Shown: positions 1 to 6,353, numbered from the stretch's first letter. The stretch is 9,212 nucleotides of DNA from Verrucomicrobiota bacterium (GCA_023391285.1 JAEWBF010000082.1:1-9212), one strand, 5' to 3'. The notes: a model not told the origin generated them from the letters alone. Numbers and translations are program-made.

Positions 1-29
1 GGCCCCCCCCCCCCCCCGGCCCCCGCCGT

Positions 30-52
30 AGCACGGTCAACCTGACCGTGCT
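30..52 (+). repeat. GTAG-headed REP-like hairpin upstream of livK1
   Basis: AGCACGGTCA-ACC-TGACCGTGCT forms a perfect 10-bp stem with a 3-nt loop, preceded by GT so that the unit begins GTAG at 28. A second copy lies at 2549-2571. The layout of a GTAG head plus palindrome is that described for REP elements mobilised by RAYT (Y1) transposases. It lacks a T-tract, so it is not a classical terminator, though it could end or protect a transcript. Confidence 0.75.
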
Positions 53-140
53 CCTCCGCCGCCCCACCCGCACAGTTTGGTTGAAAACCTGCTTCCCCTG
101 TCCTTCTGTGCCGCTTCTCGAACATCCTAACTTCTTCGTG

Positions 141-1304
141 ATGTCGTTTCTTTCCCCGCGCCCGTTCCCGCGCCCTTTCCGCGCCCTCGCATCCGTCCTA
201 ACCTTCACCTTCGCCGCCGTCGCGTCCGCGCCGCTTTCCGCCGCCGAAGCTCCCATCAAGATCGGCGAGTTCGCCTCCCTCACCGGCAAGGAAGCCACTT
301 ATGGCCAGGCCGCCCACCGCGGCACCCTCCTCGCCATCGAGGAAGCCAACGCCGCTGGCGGCGTCCTCGGCCGCCCGCTCCAACTCATCACCGAAGACGA
401 CCAGTCCAAAGCCGGCGAAGCCGCCACCATCGCCAAAAAACTTATCTCCCGCGACAAGGTCGTCGCCCTCCTCGGCGAAATCACCTCCGGCCGCACCCTC
501 GAAGCCGCCCCCATCGCCCAAAACGCCAAAATCCCGCTCATTTCCCCCGGCGCCACCGCCCCCGCCGTCACCGCCCGCGGCAACTACATTTTCCGCGTCT
601 GCTTCGTCGATTCCTTCCAAGGCAATGTCATGGCCAAATTCGCGCGCGAATCTCTGAAGCTCTCGCGCACCGCCATCCTCTCGTCCGCCTCCTCCGCCCA
701 AAGCGTCGGCCTCGCCAAAATCTTCCGCGAACGCTTCACCGCCCTCGGCGGCACCATCGTCCTCGAACAGAAATACTCCGAGGGCGACAAAGACTTCCGC
801 GCCCAACTCACCGCCATCCGCGGCGCCAACGTCGAGGGCATCTTCGTCCCCGGCTACTACGCCGAAGCCGCCCTCATCTGCAAACAGGCCCGCGACCTCG
901 GCATCACCGCCCCGCTCTTTGGCATCGACGGCTGGGAATCCGCCGAACTCATCAACATCGGCGGCGACGCCGTCGAAGGCGCCTACTTCTCCACCCACTT
1001 TTCCCCCGAAAGCGACGACCCCGACGTCCGCTCTTTCAACAATCGCTTCCGCGCCCGCTGGGGCACCGGCACCGACGCGCTCAGCGCCCTCGGCTACGAC
1101 TCCGCCAAACTCCTCATCGACGCCCTCCGCCGCGCCGGCACCACCGACGGCGCCAAACTCCGCGACGCCCTCGCCGCCACGAAAGACTTCAAAGGCGTCA
1201 CCGGCACCATCTCCTTCGACGCCCAACGCAATCCCACCAAATCCGCCGTCGTCCTGCAGGTCCGCAACGGCCAGTTCACTTTCGTCCAATCCATCGATCC
1301 CTGA
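141..1304 (+). CDS. livK: LivK1: branched-chain amino acid ABC transporter substrate-binding protein
   Basis: Periplasmic receptor of the LIV/HAAT type (Peripla_BP_6 fold), which would deliver a branched-chain amino acid or related ligand to LivHM. From ATG 141 the protein is 387 aa, normal for the family. An export signal covers about residues 1-34 (basic start, hydrophobic core, then PLSA/AEA). The mature part opens with PIKIGEFASLTGK (38-50), typical of LivK. The first ligand loop is GEITSGRTLEAAP (112-124), the second SPGATAP (135-141), followed by YIFRVCF (149-155), YSEGDKDFRAQL (212-223) and DGWE (263-266). An in-frame GTG at 48 would add 31 residues that do not look like an export signal and start inside a REP hairpin, so ATG 141 is preferred. 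GTG 138 is also possible. No Shine-Dalgarno is visible. The family call is firm; the ligand is not known. Confidence 0.93.
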   Translation: MSFLSPRPFPRPFRALASVLTFTFAAVASAPLSAAEAPIKIGEFASLTGKEATYGQAAHRGTLLAIEEANAAGGVLGRPLQLITEDDQSKAGEAATIAKKLISRDKVVALLGEITSGRTLEAAPIAQNAKIPLISPGATAPAVTARGNYIFRVCFVDSFQGNVMAKFARESLKLSRTAILSSASSAQSVGLAKIFRERFTALGGTIVLEQKYSEGDKDFRAQLTAIRGANVEGIFVPGYYAEAALICKQARDLGITAPLFGIDGWESAELINIGGDAVEGAYFSTHFSPESDDPDVRSFNNRFRARWGTGTDALSALGYDSAKLLIDALRRAGTTDGAKLRDALAATKDFKGVTGTISFDAQRNPTKSAVVLQVRNGQFTFVQSIDP

Positions 1305-1307
1305 CCC

Positions 1308-1338
1308 GTAGCCGCGAGCGCCAGCGAGTGGCCGCTAC
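1308..1338 (+). repeat. Imperfect GTAG...CTAC inverted repeat between livK1 and livK2
   Basis: A 31-bp unit begins GTAGC and ends GCTAC (5-bp perfect outer arms). Inside are a direct repeat of GCGAG and a possible GCCGC/GTGGC pairing with one wobble. It starts 3 bp after the livK1 stop. The GTAG head resembles the REP-like units elsewhere in the window, but the inner palindrome is weak. Confidence 0.5.
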
Positions 1339-1341
1339 CTG

Positions 1342-1371
1342 CTCTCAACTCTCATCCCTCAACTCTCAACT
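1342..1371 (+). repeat. CTCTCAA heptamer tandem repeat, four units, single arm
   Basis: Four degenerate units of CTCTCAA (second ends in T, third starts CC) followed by CT. It matches 5426-5455 at 29 of 30 bases and in the same orientation. No inverted partner is seen near it. It ends 23 bp before the livK2 ATG. Confidence 0.8.
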
Positions 1372-1394
1372 GCCTCCCCCCCCTCCCGCTTCCC

Positions 1395-2531
1395 ATGACC
1401 CGCCGCACCTCCCTCCCCCGCCTCCTCGCCGTCGCCGCCGCCCTCCTCCTCGGCTCCTGCGCCAAGCAATCCGAGACCATCAAGATCGGCGAATACGGCT
1501 CCCTCACCGGCAAGGAAGCCACCTTCGGCCAATCGTCGCACAAGGGCATCATCATGGCCCTCGAGGAGATCAACGCCGCCGGCGGCGTCCTCGGCCAACA
1601 GCTCGAGCTTCTCGCCGAAGACAACCAGACCCGCCCCGGCGAATCCGCCACCGTTGCCAAGAAACTCCTCACCCGCGACAAGGTCGTCGCCCTCCTCGGC
1701 GAGGTCTCCTCCGGCCGTTCCCTCGAAGCCGCGCCCATCGCCCAAGCGAACAAGATCCCCATGATCGCCCCTGCCGCCACCAACCCGCGCGTCACCGAGG
1801 TTGGCGATTACATTTTCCGCGTCTGCTTCATCGACGACTTCCAAGGCACCGCGATGGCCAACTTCGCGTTGAACGACCTCAAAGCCAAAAACGTCGCCAT
1901 CATCTCCAGCGTCTCCAACGCCTACTCCGTCGGCCTCGCGAAATTCTTCCGCGACACCTTCGAAGCCGCCGGCGGCACCATCGCCGTCGAACAGAAATAC
2001 TCCGAAGGCGACAAAGACTTCCGCGCCCAACTCACCGCCGTCAAAGCCGCCAACGTCGAAGCCGTCTTCCTCCCCGGCTACTACACCGAATCCGCCCTCA
2101 TCGTCCGCCAGGCCCGCGAACTCGGCATCACCATTCCGTTCCTCGGCGGCGACGGCTGGGAATCCGACAAGCTCCTCGAAATCGGCGGCGACGCCCTCAA
2201 CGGCTGCTTCTACTCCACGCACTTCTCCCCGGAAAACCAGGATCCGAAGGTCGCCGAGTTCGTCCAGAAGTTCAAAGCCCGCTGGAACAACGAAACCCCC
2301 GACGCCTTCGCCGCCCTCGGCTACGACGCCGCCCTCGTCCTCGCCGACGCCATCAAGCGCGCCGGCACCACCGACGGCCCCGCCCTCCGCGACGCCCTCG
2401 CCGCCACCAAGGATTTCCCCGGCGCCAGCGGCCGCACCACGATCGACGCCCAGCGCAACGCCAAGAAGGGCGCCACCATCATCGCCATCCGCGACGCCAA
2501 ACTCACCTTCCACAAAACCGTCGCCCCATGA
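1395..2531 (+). CDS. livK: LivK2: branched-chain amino acid-type ABC substrate-binding lipoprotein
   Basis: Second LIV/HAAT binding protein, 378 aa. Unlike its neighbours it has a lipoprotein signal: MTRR, a hydrophobic core, then LLGSC with the acceptor at Cys22, so it is probably anchored in a membrane. The mature start ETIKIGEYGSLTGKE matches LivK1. Ligand loops are GEVSSGRSLEAAP (102-114) and APAATNP (125-131). YIFRVCF, YSEGDKDFRAQL and DGWES are all present, so the fold is complete. ATG 1395 is preferred because it gives a complete type II signal at the right place. The stop codon overlaps the next ATG (ATGA, 2528-2531), which suggests translational coupling to livK3. The 90-bp gap from livK1 is filled by repeats and has no Shine-Dalgarno. 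The ligand is unknown. Confidence 0.93.
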   Translation: MTRRTSLPRLLAVAAALLLGSCAKQSETIKIGEYGSLTGKEATFGQSSHKGIIMALEEINAAGGVLGQQLELLAEDNQTRPGESATVAKKLLTRDKVVALLGEVSSGRSLEAAPIAQANKIPMIAPAATNPRVTEVGDYIFRVCFIDDFQGTAMANFALNDLKAKNVAIISSVSNAYSVGLAKFFRDTFEAAGGTIAVEQKYSEGDKDFRAQLTAVKAANVEAVFLPGYYTESALIVRQARELGITIPFLGGDGWESDKLLEIGGDALNGCFYSTHFSPENQDPKVAEFVQKFKARWNNETPDAFAALGYDAALVLADAIKRAGTTDGPALRDALAATKDFPGASGRTTIDAQRNAKKGATIIAIRDAKLTFHKTVAP

Positions 2532-3724
2532 AACGCTCTTCCGCCCGTAGCACGGGCAACCTGCCCGTGCTCCGCCGATGGAGGCGCGGTGCCCTCACCG
2601 CGCTTTCTATAACGTTTTCCGTTCTCCTCCTCTCCACCTCAACACACACGCTCACCGCCGCCGCCCAACCCATCCGCATCGGCGAAATCGAACCCCTCAC
2701 CGGCAAGGAAGCCGCCTTCGGCCAATCCTCCCACCGCGGCGTCCTCCTCGCCATCGACGAAATCAATTCCCGCGGTGGCGTCCTCGGCCGCCCGCTCGAA
2801 CTCGTCACCGAAGACAACCAGTCCAAACCCGGCGAGTCCGCCACCATCGCCAAGAAACTCATCGGCCGCGACAAAGTCGTCGCGCTCATCCACGGCGGCA
2901 CGTCCTCCCAAACCCTCGAAGTCGCCCCCTTCGCCCAAAACGCCCGCATTCCCCTCCTCGCCAGCACCGCCACCACGCCCCAACTCACCACGATGGGCAC
3001 CTACATTTTCCGCACGTGCTTCATCGATCCATTCCAAGGCGGCGTCCTCGCCAAGTTCGCCCACAATTCCCTTAACGCTCGCCGCGCCGCCCTCCTCACC
3101 TCCGCTTCCTCCCCCTTCAGCGTCGGCCTCGCCCGCGTCTTCCGCGAGGCTTTCACGGACGCCGGCGGCACCGTCGTCGGCGAACAAAAATACTCCGAAG
3201 GCGACAAGGATTTCCGCGCCCAACTCACCGCCATTCGCGGCACCGCGCCCGACGTCATCGTGGCCATGGGCTACTACACCGAGGGCGGACTCATCTGCCG
3301 CCAGGCCCGCGACCTCGGCCTCACCATGCCGATCCTCAGCGCCGACGGCTGGGAAGCCCCCGAACTCATCGAAATCGGCGGCGACGCCGTCGACGGCGCG
3401 TATTACTCCGCCCACTACTCCTCCGAAAGCGCCGCCCCCGAGGTGCAGGAATTCCTCAAAAAATTCCGTGCCAAATTCGACAACCTCACGCCCGACTCCC
3501 TCGCCCCGCTCGCCTACGACGCCGTCATGATCCTCGCCGACGCCATCGAACGCGCCGGCACGACGGAAGGCCCGAAACTCCGCGACGCCCTCGCCGCCAC
3601 GAAGGATTTCCCCGGCGTCACCGGTCGCACCACGATCGACGCCAACCGCAACGCCTCCAAACCCGCCGTCATCATCGCCGTAAAAGACGGCCATCCCACC
3701 TACGTCGAAACCGTCACTCCATGA
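2528..3724 (+). CDS. livK: LivK3: branched-chain amino acid ABC transporter substrate-binding protein
   Basis: Third LIV/HAAT binding protein, 398 aa from ATG 2528. The start is supported by the ATGA overlap with livK2. The frame is also open far upstream to 1328, but that part lies out of frame over livK2 and is not real. The leader is unusual: residues 7-26 are encoded by two palindromic repeats (a GTAG hairpin, then a GGAG hairpin giving WRRGALTAL), followed by a hydrophobic core and cleavage near LTAAA (42-46). GTG 2567 is the only other in-frame start that keeps the leader hydrophobic core. Mature protein: PIRIGEIEPLTGKE, first loop HGGTSSQTLEVAP (122-134), second loop ASTATTP (145-151), YIFRTCF, YSEGDKDFRAQL, DGWEAPEL. 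The first loop has lost the GE seen in LivK1/2, which suggests a different ligand preference. Confidence 0.92.
   Translation: MKRSSARSTGNLPVLRRWRRGALTALSITFSVLLLSTSTHTLTAAAQPIRIGEIEPLTGKEAAFGQSSHRGVLLAIDEINSRGGVLGRPLELVTEDNQSKPGESATIAKKLIGRDKVVALIHGGTSSQTLEVAPFAQNARIPLLASTATTPQLTTMGTYIFRTCFIDPFQGGVLAKFAHNSLNARRAALLTSASSPFSVGLARVFREAFTDAGGTVVGEQKYSEGDKDFRAQLTAIRGTAPDVIVAMGYYTEGGLICRQARDLGLTMPILSADGWEAPELIEIGGDAVDGAYYSAHYSSESAAPEVQEFLKKFRAKFDNLTPDSLAPLAYDAVMILADAIERAGTTEGPKLRDALAATKDFPGVTGRTTIDANRNASKPAVIIAVKDGHPTYVETVTP
2549..2571 (+). repeat. GTAG-headed REP-like hairpin inside the start of livK3
   Basis: AGCACGGGCA-ACC-TGCCCGTGCT is a perfect 10-bp stem with a 3-nt loop and a GTAG head at 2547. 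Compared with the copy at 30-52, one T-A pair has become G-C on both arms, a compensatory change. It begins 18 nt after the livK3 ATG and is translated as part of the leader. GTG 2567 lies in its right arm. Confidence 0.78.
2579..2604 (+). repeat. GGAG-headed REP-like hairpin, copy 1 (in livK3 leader)
   Basis: A 26-bp unit identical to 3751-3776. After a GGAG head at 2580-2583 it has the stem GCGCGGTG, loop CCCT, then CACCGCGC (2584-2603). Here it is read in frame as WRRGALTAL in the LivK3 signal peptide. Confidence 0.78.
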
Positions 3725-5028
3725 TCGTTTCCCTTTTCCGCATCCGCTCCTGGAGGCGCGGTGCCCTCACCGCGCTCTTTCTCGCCATCCCCTCCTCTCC
3801 AGCCCACGCCCATCCCCGCCCACGCCCCCGCACCCGAAGTCCCCTCTCGAGAGGGGTGCCCGAAGGGCGGGGTGTGTTCCTCACCGTCCGCTCCACCCTC
3901 CTCCTCACGCTCCTCCTCCTCGCCTCCCTCCTCCACCCCACGCCTGCCTCCGCCGCCACCCCCTCCGGCGACCCCATCAAACTCGGCCACTTCGGCTCCC
4001 TCACCGGCAAAGACGCCGCCTTCGGCGTCGCCACCCGCAAAGGCATTCTCCTCGCCGTCGAAGAGCTCAACGCCAAAGGCGGCATCCTCGGCCGCCCCGT
4101 CGAATACCTCGTCGAAGACATCCAGTCGAAACAGGGCGAGTCCGCCACCGCCGTCAAAAAACTCATCTCGCGCGACAAGGTCGTCGCCATCCTGGGCGCC
4201 AACGCCTCCGCCAACTCCCTCGAAGCCGCACCCATCTGCCAACGCGCCAAGATCCCGATGATGGCGATCTCCTCGACCGCCCCGCGCGTCACCGAAATCG
4301 GCGATTACATTTTCCGCATCTGCTTCATCGATCCGTTCCAGGGCGCCGTCCTCGCCAAATTCTCCCACGACTCTCTCCGCGCCAAACGCCTCGCGCTCCT
4401 CACTTCGATCAACTCCCCTTACAGCGTCGGTCTCTCCAACGTCCTCCGCGAGCGCTTCACCACGCTCGGCGGCGAAATCGTCGCCGAGCAAAAATTCGCC
4501 GAAGGCGACAAGGATTTCCGCGCCCAACTCACCGCCATTCGCGCCGCCAAGCCCGACGTCATCGCCGCCACCGGTTTCTACACCGAAGCCGCGCTCATCA
4601 GCATCCAAGCCCGCTCGCTCGGCCTCGATATTCCCATCATCGGCGGCGACGGCTGGGAAGCCCCGCAACTCATCGAACTCGGCGGCAAGTCCGTAGAGAA
4701 CACCTACTACTCCACCTACTTTTCCGCCGAAAACACCGCGCCCGAAGTTCAATCTTTCGTCGAACGCTACCGCGCCCGCTGGAACAACGAAGTTCCCGAA
4801 GCCGTGTCCGCCCTCGGCTACGACGCCGTGTATCTGATCGCCGCGGCGATCGAAACAACCGGCTCCACCGACGGCCCCAAACTCCGCGACGCCATTGCCG
4901 CCACGAAAGATTTCCCCGGTGTCACCGGCCGCACCACCATCGACTCAAACCGCAACTCCGAAAAAGCCGCCGTCATCCTCACCGTCAAAAACGGCCGCAC
5001 CGAATTCTTCGAAGCGGTGACTCCTTAG
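3721..5028 (+). CDS. livK: LivK4: branched-chain amino acid ABC transporter substrate-binding protein with composite leader
   Basis: Fourth LIV/HAAT binding protein. From ATG 3721, which overlaps the livK3 stop as ATGA, it has 435 aa, about 40-50 more than its paralogues. The excess is all at the N-terminus, which holds two signal-like segments. The first is WRRGALTALFLAIPSSPAHA (11-30), begun by the same repeat as in LivK3. Next comes a linker read from another palindromic repeat (SPLSRGVPEGRG, 40-51), then a stronger hydrophobic core (about 59-71) ending PASA. GTG 3874 would start just before the second signal and give 384 aa, the normal size, so it may be the working start. Mature protein: PIKLGHFGSLTGKD, first loop GANASANSLEAAP (159-171), second loop AISSTAP (182-188), YIFRICF, EGDKDFRAQL, DGWEAPQL. 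The stop TAG is also the first three bases of an inverted repeat. Confidence 0.9.
   Translation: MIVSLFRIRSWRRGALTALFLAIPSSPAHAHPRPRPRTRSPLSRGVPEGRGVFLTVRSTLLLTLLLLASLLHPTPASAATPSGDPIKLGHFGSLTGKDAAFGVATRKGILLAVEELNAKGGILGRPVEYLVEDIQSKQGESATAVKKLISRDKVVAILGANASANSLEAAPICQRAKIPMMAISSTAPRVTEIGDYIFRICFIDPFQGAVLAKFSHDSLRAKRLALLTSINSPYSVGLSNVLRERFTTLGGEIVAEQKFAEGDKDFRAQLTAIRAAKPDVIAATGFYTEAALISIQARSLGLDIPIIGGDGWEAPQLIELGGKSVENTYYSTYFSAENTAPEVQSFVERYRARWNNEVPEAVSALGYDAVYLIAAAIETTGSTDGPKLRDAIAATKDFPGVTGRTTIDSNRNSEKAAVILTVKNGRTEFFEAVTP
3751..3776 (+). repeat. GGAG-headed REP-like hairpin, copy 2 (in livK4 leader)
   Basis: Identical over 26 bp to 2579-2604 and read in the same frame (WRRGALTAL). The flanking DNA differs, so the identity is confined to the repeat. 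Hairpin at 3756-3775. Confidence 0.78.
3841..3876 (+). repeat. Palindromic repeat in livK4 leader (CCCCTCTCGAGAGGGG plus small hairpin)
   Basis: A perfect 16-bp palindrome at 3841-3856 is followed by GCCC-GAA-GGGC (3858-3868) and a G-rich tail ending at GTG 3874. In the long reading of LivK4 it encodes SPLSRGVPEGRGV. If translation begins at GTG 3874, the unit becomes the leader region of the mRNA and its G-rich tail a weak ribosome-binding site. Confidence 0.65.
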
Positions 5029-5057
5029 TTGAGAGTTGAGTGTTGAGAGCTGAGAGA
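5026..5057 (+). repeat. Left arm of 32-bp inverted repeat (heptamer TTGAGAG units)
   Basis: Four degenerate heptamers of TTGAGAG. Its reverse complement matches 5425-5456 at 30 of 32 positions, with the outermost 15 bp of each end perfect (TAGTTGAGAGTTGAG / CTCAACTCTCAACTA). The first three bases are the livK4 stop codon. Confidence 0.85.
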
Positions 5058-5070
5058 CATCAAACCTCTC

Positions 5071-5421
5071 ATGTTCAACTTCGAACGTCTCGAGGTTTGG
5101 CAAAAAGCCGTGCTCTATGCGGGTCTCGTCTATCGGAGCACGAAGGGCTTTCCGTCCGACGAGCTTTTCGGGCTGACCACGCAGATTCGCGCCGCAGCCA
5201 ATTCCATCTCCTCGAACATCGCCGAAGGCTCCGCTCGCCCGCGTGCAGATTTCGCCAAATTCCTTGGTTACGCCGCCGGCTCGCTTTTTGAGGTGATAAC
5301 ACAGGCCATCATCGCGCGAAATGAAGGCTTCCTTTCCCCGCCGGATTTCGAAGCAATCTACCGCGACGGTGAGGAGATCAGCCGCATGCTCAGCGGACTC
5401 CGAGGTTCTCTCGGCAGCTGA
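5071..5421 (+). CDS. Four-helix bundle protein (S23 / Avd-like, 23S rRNA intervening-sequence family)
   Basis: Small 116-aa protein of the four-helix-bundle family (TIGR02436-like; S23 proteins from 23S rRNA intervening sequences, related to the Avd accessory protein of diversity-generating retroelements). Family signatures are clear: LEVWQKAV (7-14), FP..ELFGL (27-35), LTTQIRAAANSISSNIAEG (35-53), FLGYAAGSLFEVITQ (64-78) and a last helix with EEISRMLSGLRGSL (101-114). Family members form basic pentamers that bind nucleic acid; the cellular role of this free-standing gene is unknown. It interrupts a transporter operon, with no functional link to transport. It lies 13 bp inside the left arm and 3 bp inside the right arm of a 32-bp inverted repeat. 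Its codon use is less C-biased than that of its neighbours, consistent with separate arrival. Confidence 0.9.
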   Translation: MFNFERLEVWQKAVLYAGLVYRSTKGFPSDELFGLTTQIRAAANSISSNIAEGSARPRADFAKFLGYAAGSLFEVITQAIIARNEGFLSPPDFEAIYRDGEEISRMLSGLRGSLGS

Positions 5422-5424
5422 TCG

Positions 5425-5456
5425 TCTCTCAACTCTCAACCCTCAACTCTCAACTA
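5425..5456 (-). repeat. Right arm of 32-bp inverted repeat (heptamer CTCTCAA units)
   Basis: Period-7 sequence, inverted with respect to 5026-5057 (2 mismatches). It begins 3 bp after the four-helix-bundle stop and ends 2 bp before the CTG that is the likely livH start. Confidence 0.85.
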
Positions 5457-5458
5457 CA

Positions 5459-6349
5459 CTGTCCGAATTCTTACAGCAATTGCTCAACGGCCTCAGCCTC
5501 GGCGCCATCTACGCGCTCATCGCGCTCGGCTACACGATGGTCTACGGCGTCCTGCGCTTCATCAATTTCGCGCACGCCGACGTCTTCATGGTCGGCGCCT
5601 TCATCGGCTACTACATGGGCAAGATCGTTCCCGAGGGCACCATCTGGGGCGGCCTGCTCACGATCTTCGTCGCCATGATCGGTTGCGCCATCCTCGGCAT
5701 GACCATCGAGCGCGTCGCCTATCGCCGCCTCCGCGGCGGCCCCACGCTCAATGTCCTCATCACCGCCATCGGCGTGTCACTGCTTCTTGAATACAGCGGT
5801 CAGGTCTTCTTCGGCGCCGCGCCGCGCACGTTTCCCGCGCTCCTCCCTTCCCTCAATTTCGAAGTCCGCGGCCTCGTCATCTCCACCAACCAACTCGCCG
5901 TCATCGTCCTCGCCGCCATCCTCGTCCTCGGCCTGCAGCTCATCGTTTACCGCACCAAGATCGGCACCGCCATGCGCGCCGTCTCGCTCAATCCCAAGGC
6001 CGCCCAACTCGTCGGCGTGAACAACGACATCGTCATCTCGTTCACCTTCGCGCTCGGTTCCGCCCTCGCCGCCGCCGGCGGCATCCTCTACGCGCTCAAC
6101 TACCCGTCGATCGACCCGCTCATGGGCGTCATGCCCGGCCTGAAAGCCTTCGTCGCCGCGATCCTCGGCGGCATCGGCAACATCCCCGGCGCCGCCCTTG
6201 GCGGGCTCATCCTCGGGACCGTCGAAACCTTCGTGAGCGGCTCCCAATGGTCGACCTACAAAGACGCCATCGCCTTCGCGATCCTCATCGTGATCCTCCT
6301 CTTCCGCCCCGCCGGCCTCCTCGGCAAGTTCACCGTCGAAAAAGTCTGA
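5459..6349 (+). CDS. livH: LivH: branched-chain amino acid ABC transporter permease
   Basis: Inner-membrane permease that would pair with LivM. Starting at CTG 5459 it is 296 aa, the usual size, and begins (M)SEFLQQLLNGLSLGAIYALIALGY-like, as LivH proteins do. Other signatures: INFAHADVFMVGAF (35-48), the cytoplasmic-loop region GLKAFVAAILGGIGNIPGAA (227-246) and the C-terminal LLFRPAGLLGKFTVEKV (280-296). The start is uncertain. There is no ATG or GTG at the conserved N-terminus: the codon before SEF is CTG. In-frame alternatives are TTG 5480 (7 residues shorter, cutting the first helix edge), GTG 5369 and ATG 5321. The last two lie inside the four-helix-bundle gene and would add 30 or 46 residues read from its other frame and from the repeat. 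No Shine-Dalgarno is visible. Function is firm. Confidence 0.93.
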   Translation: MSEFLQQLLNGLSLGAIYALIALGYTMVYGVLRFINFAHADVFMVGAFIGYYMGKIVPEGTIWGGLLTIFVAMIGCAILGMTIERVAYRRLRGGPTLNVLITAIGVSLLLEYSGQVFFGAAPRTFPALLPSLNFEVRGLVISTNQLAVIVLAAILVLGLQLIVYRTKIGTAMRAVSLNPKAAQLVGVNNDIVISFTFALGSALAAAGGILYALNYPSIDPLMGVMPGLKAFVAAILGGIGNIPGAALGGLILGTVETFVSGSQWSTYKDAIAFAILIVILLFRPAGLLGKFTVEKV

Positions 6350-6353
6350 GCCG

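Larger units (their letters stand above)
5026..5456 (+). mobile_element. Candidate 431-bp cassette: inverted heptamer repeats enclosing one four-helix-bundle gene
   Basis: The unit consists of a 32-bp arm, 13 bp, a 351-bp gene, 3 bp and a 32-bp inverted arm. It sits exactly between livK4 (its stop lies in the left arm) and livH. No target-site duplication is evident (flanks ACTCCT and CACTGT). No transposase or intron structure is seen, so mobility would depend on functions elsewhere. The call is inferred from architecture and from the foreign-looking codon use of the gene. Confidence 0.45.

Noticed and set aside
53..140. Promoter for livK1.
   Set aside because: No convincing -35/-10 pair or operator could be seen in this stretch; start-site mapping would be needed.
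1328..2527. An upstream in-frame extension of livK3 that would give a 798-residue protein.
   Set aside because: It overlaps livK2 in another frame, is an Arg/Pro-rich low-complexity translation, and the ATGA start at 2528 with a signal peptide explains livK3 fully.
5026..5456. Diversity-generating retroelement or group II intron around the Avd-like gene.
   Set aside because: No reverse transcriptase, no template/variable repeat pair and no intron domain V-like structure is seen; only the four-helix-bundle gene and inverted repeats are present.
5321..5458. LivH start at ATG 5321.
   Set aside because: It lies inside the four-helix-bundle gene in another frame and adds residues read from the repeat arm that are not part of any LivH. 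Kept only as a possible alternative.
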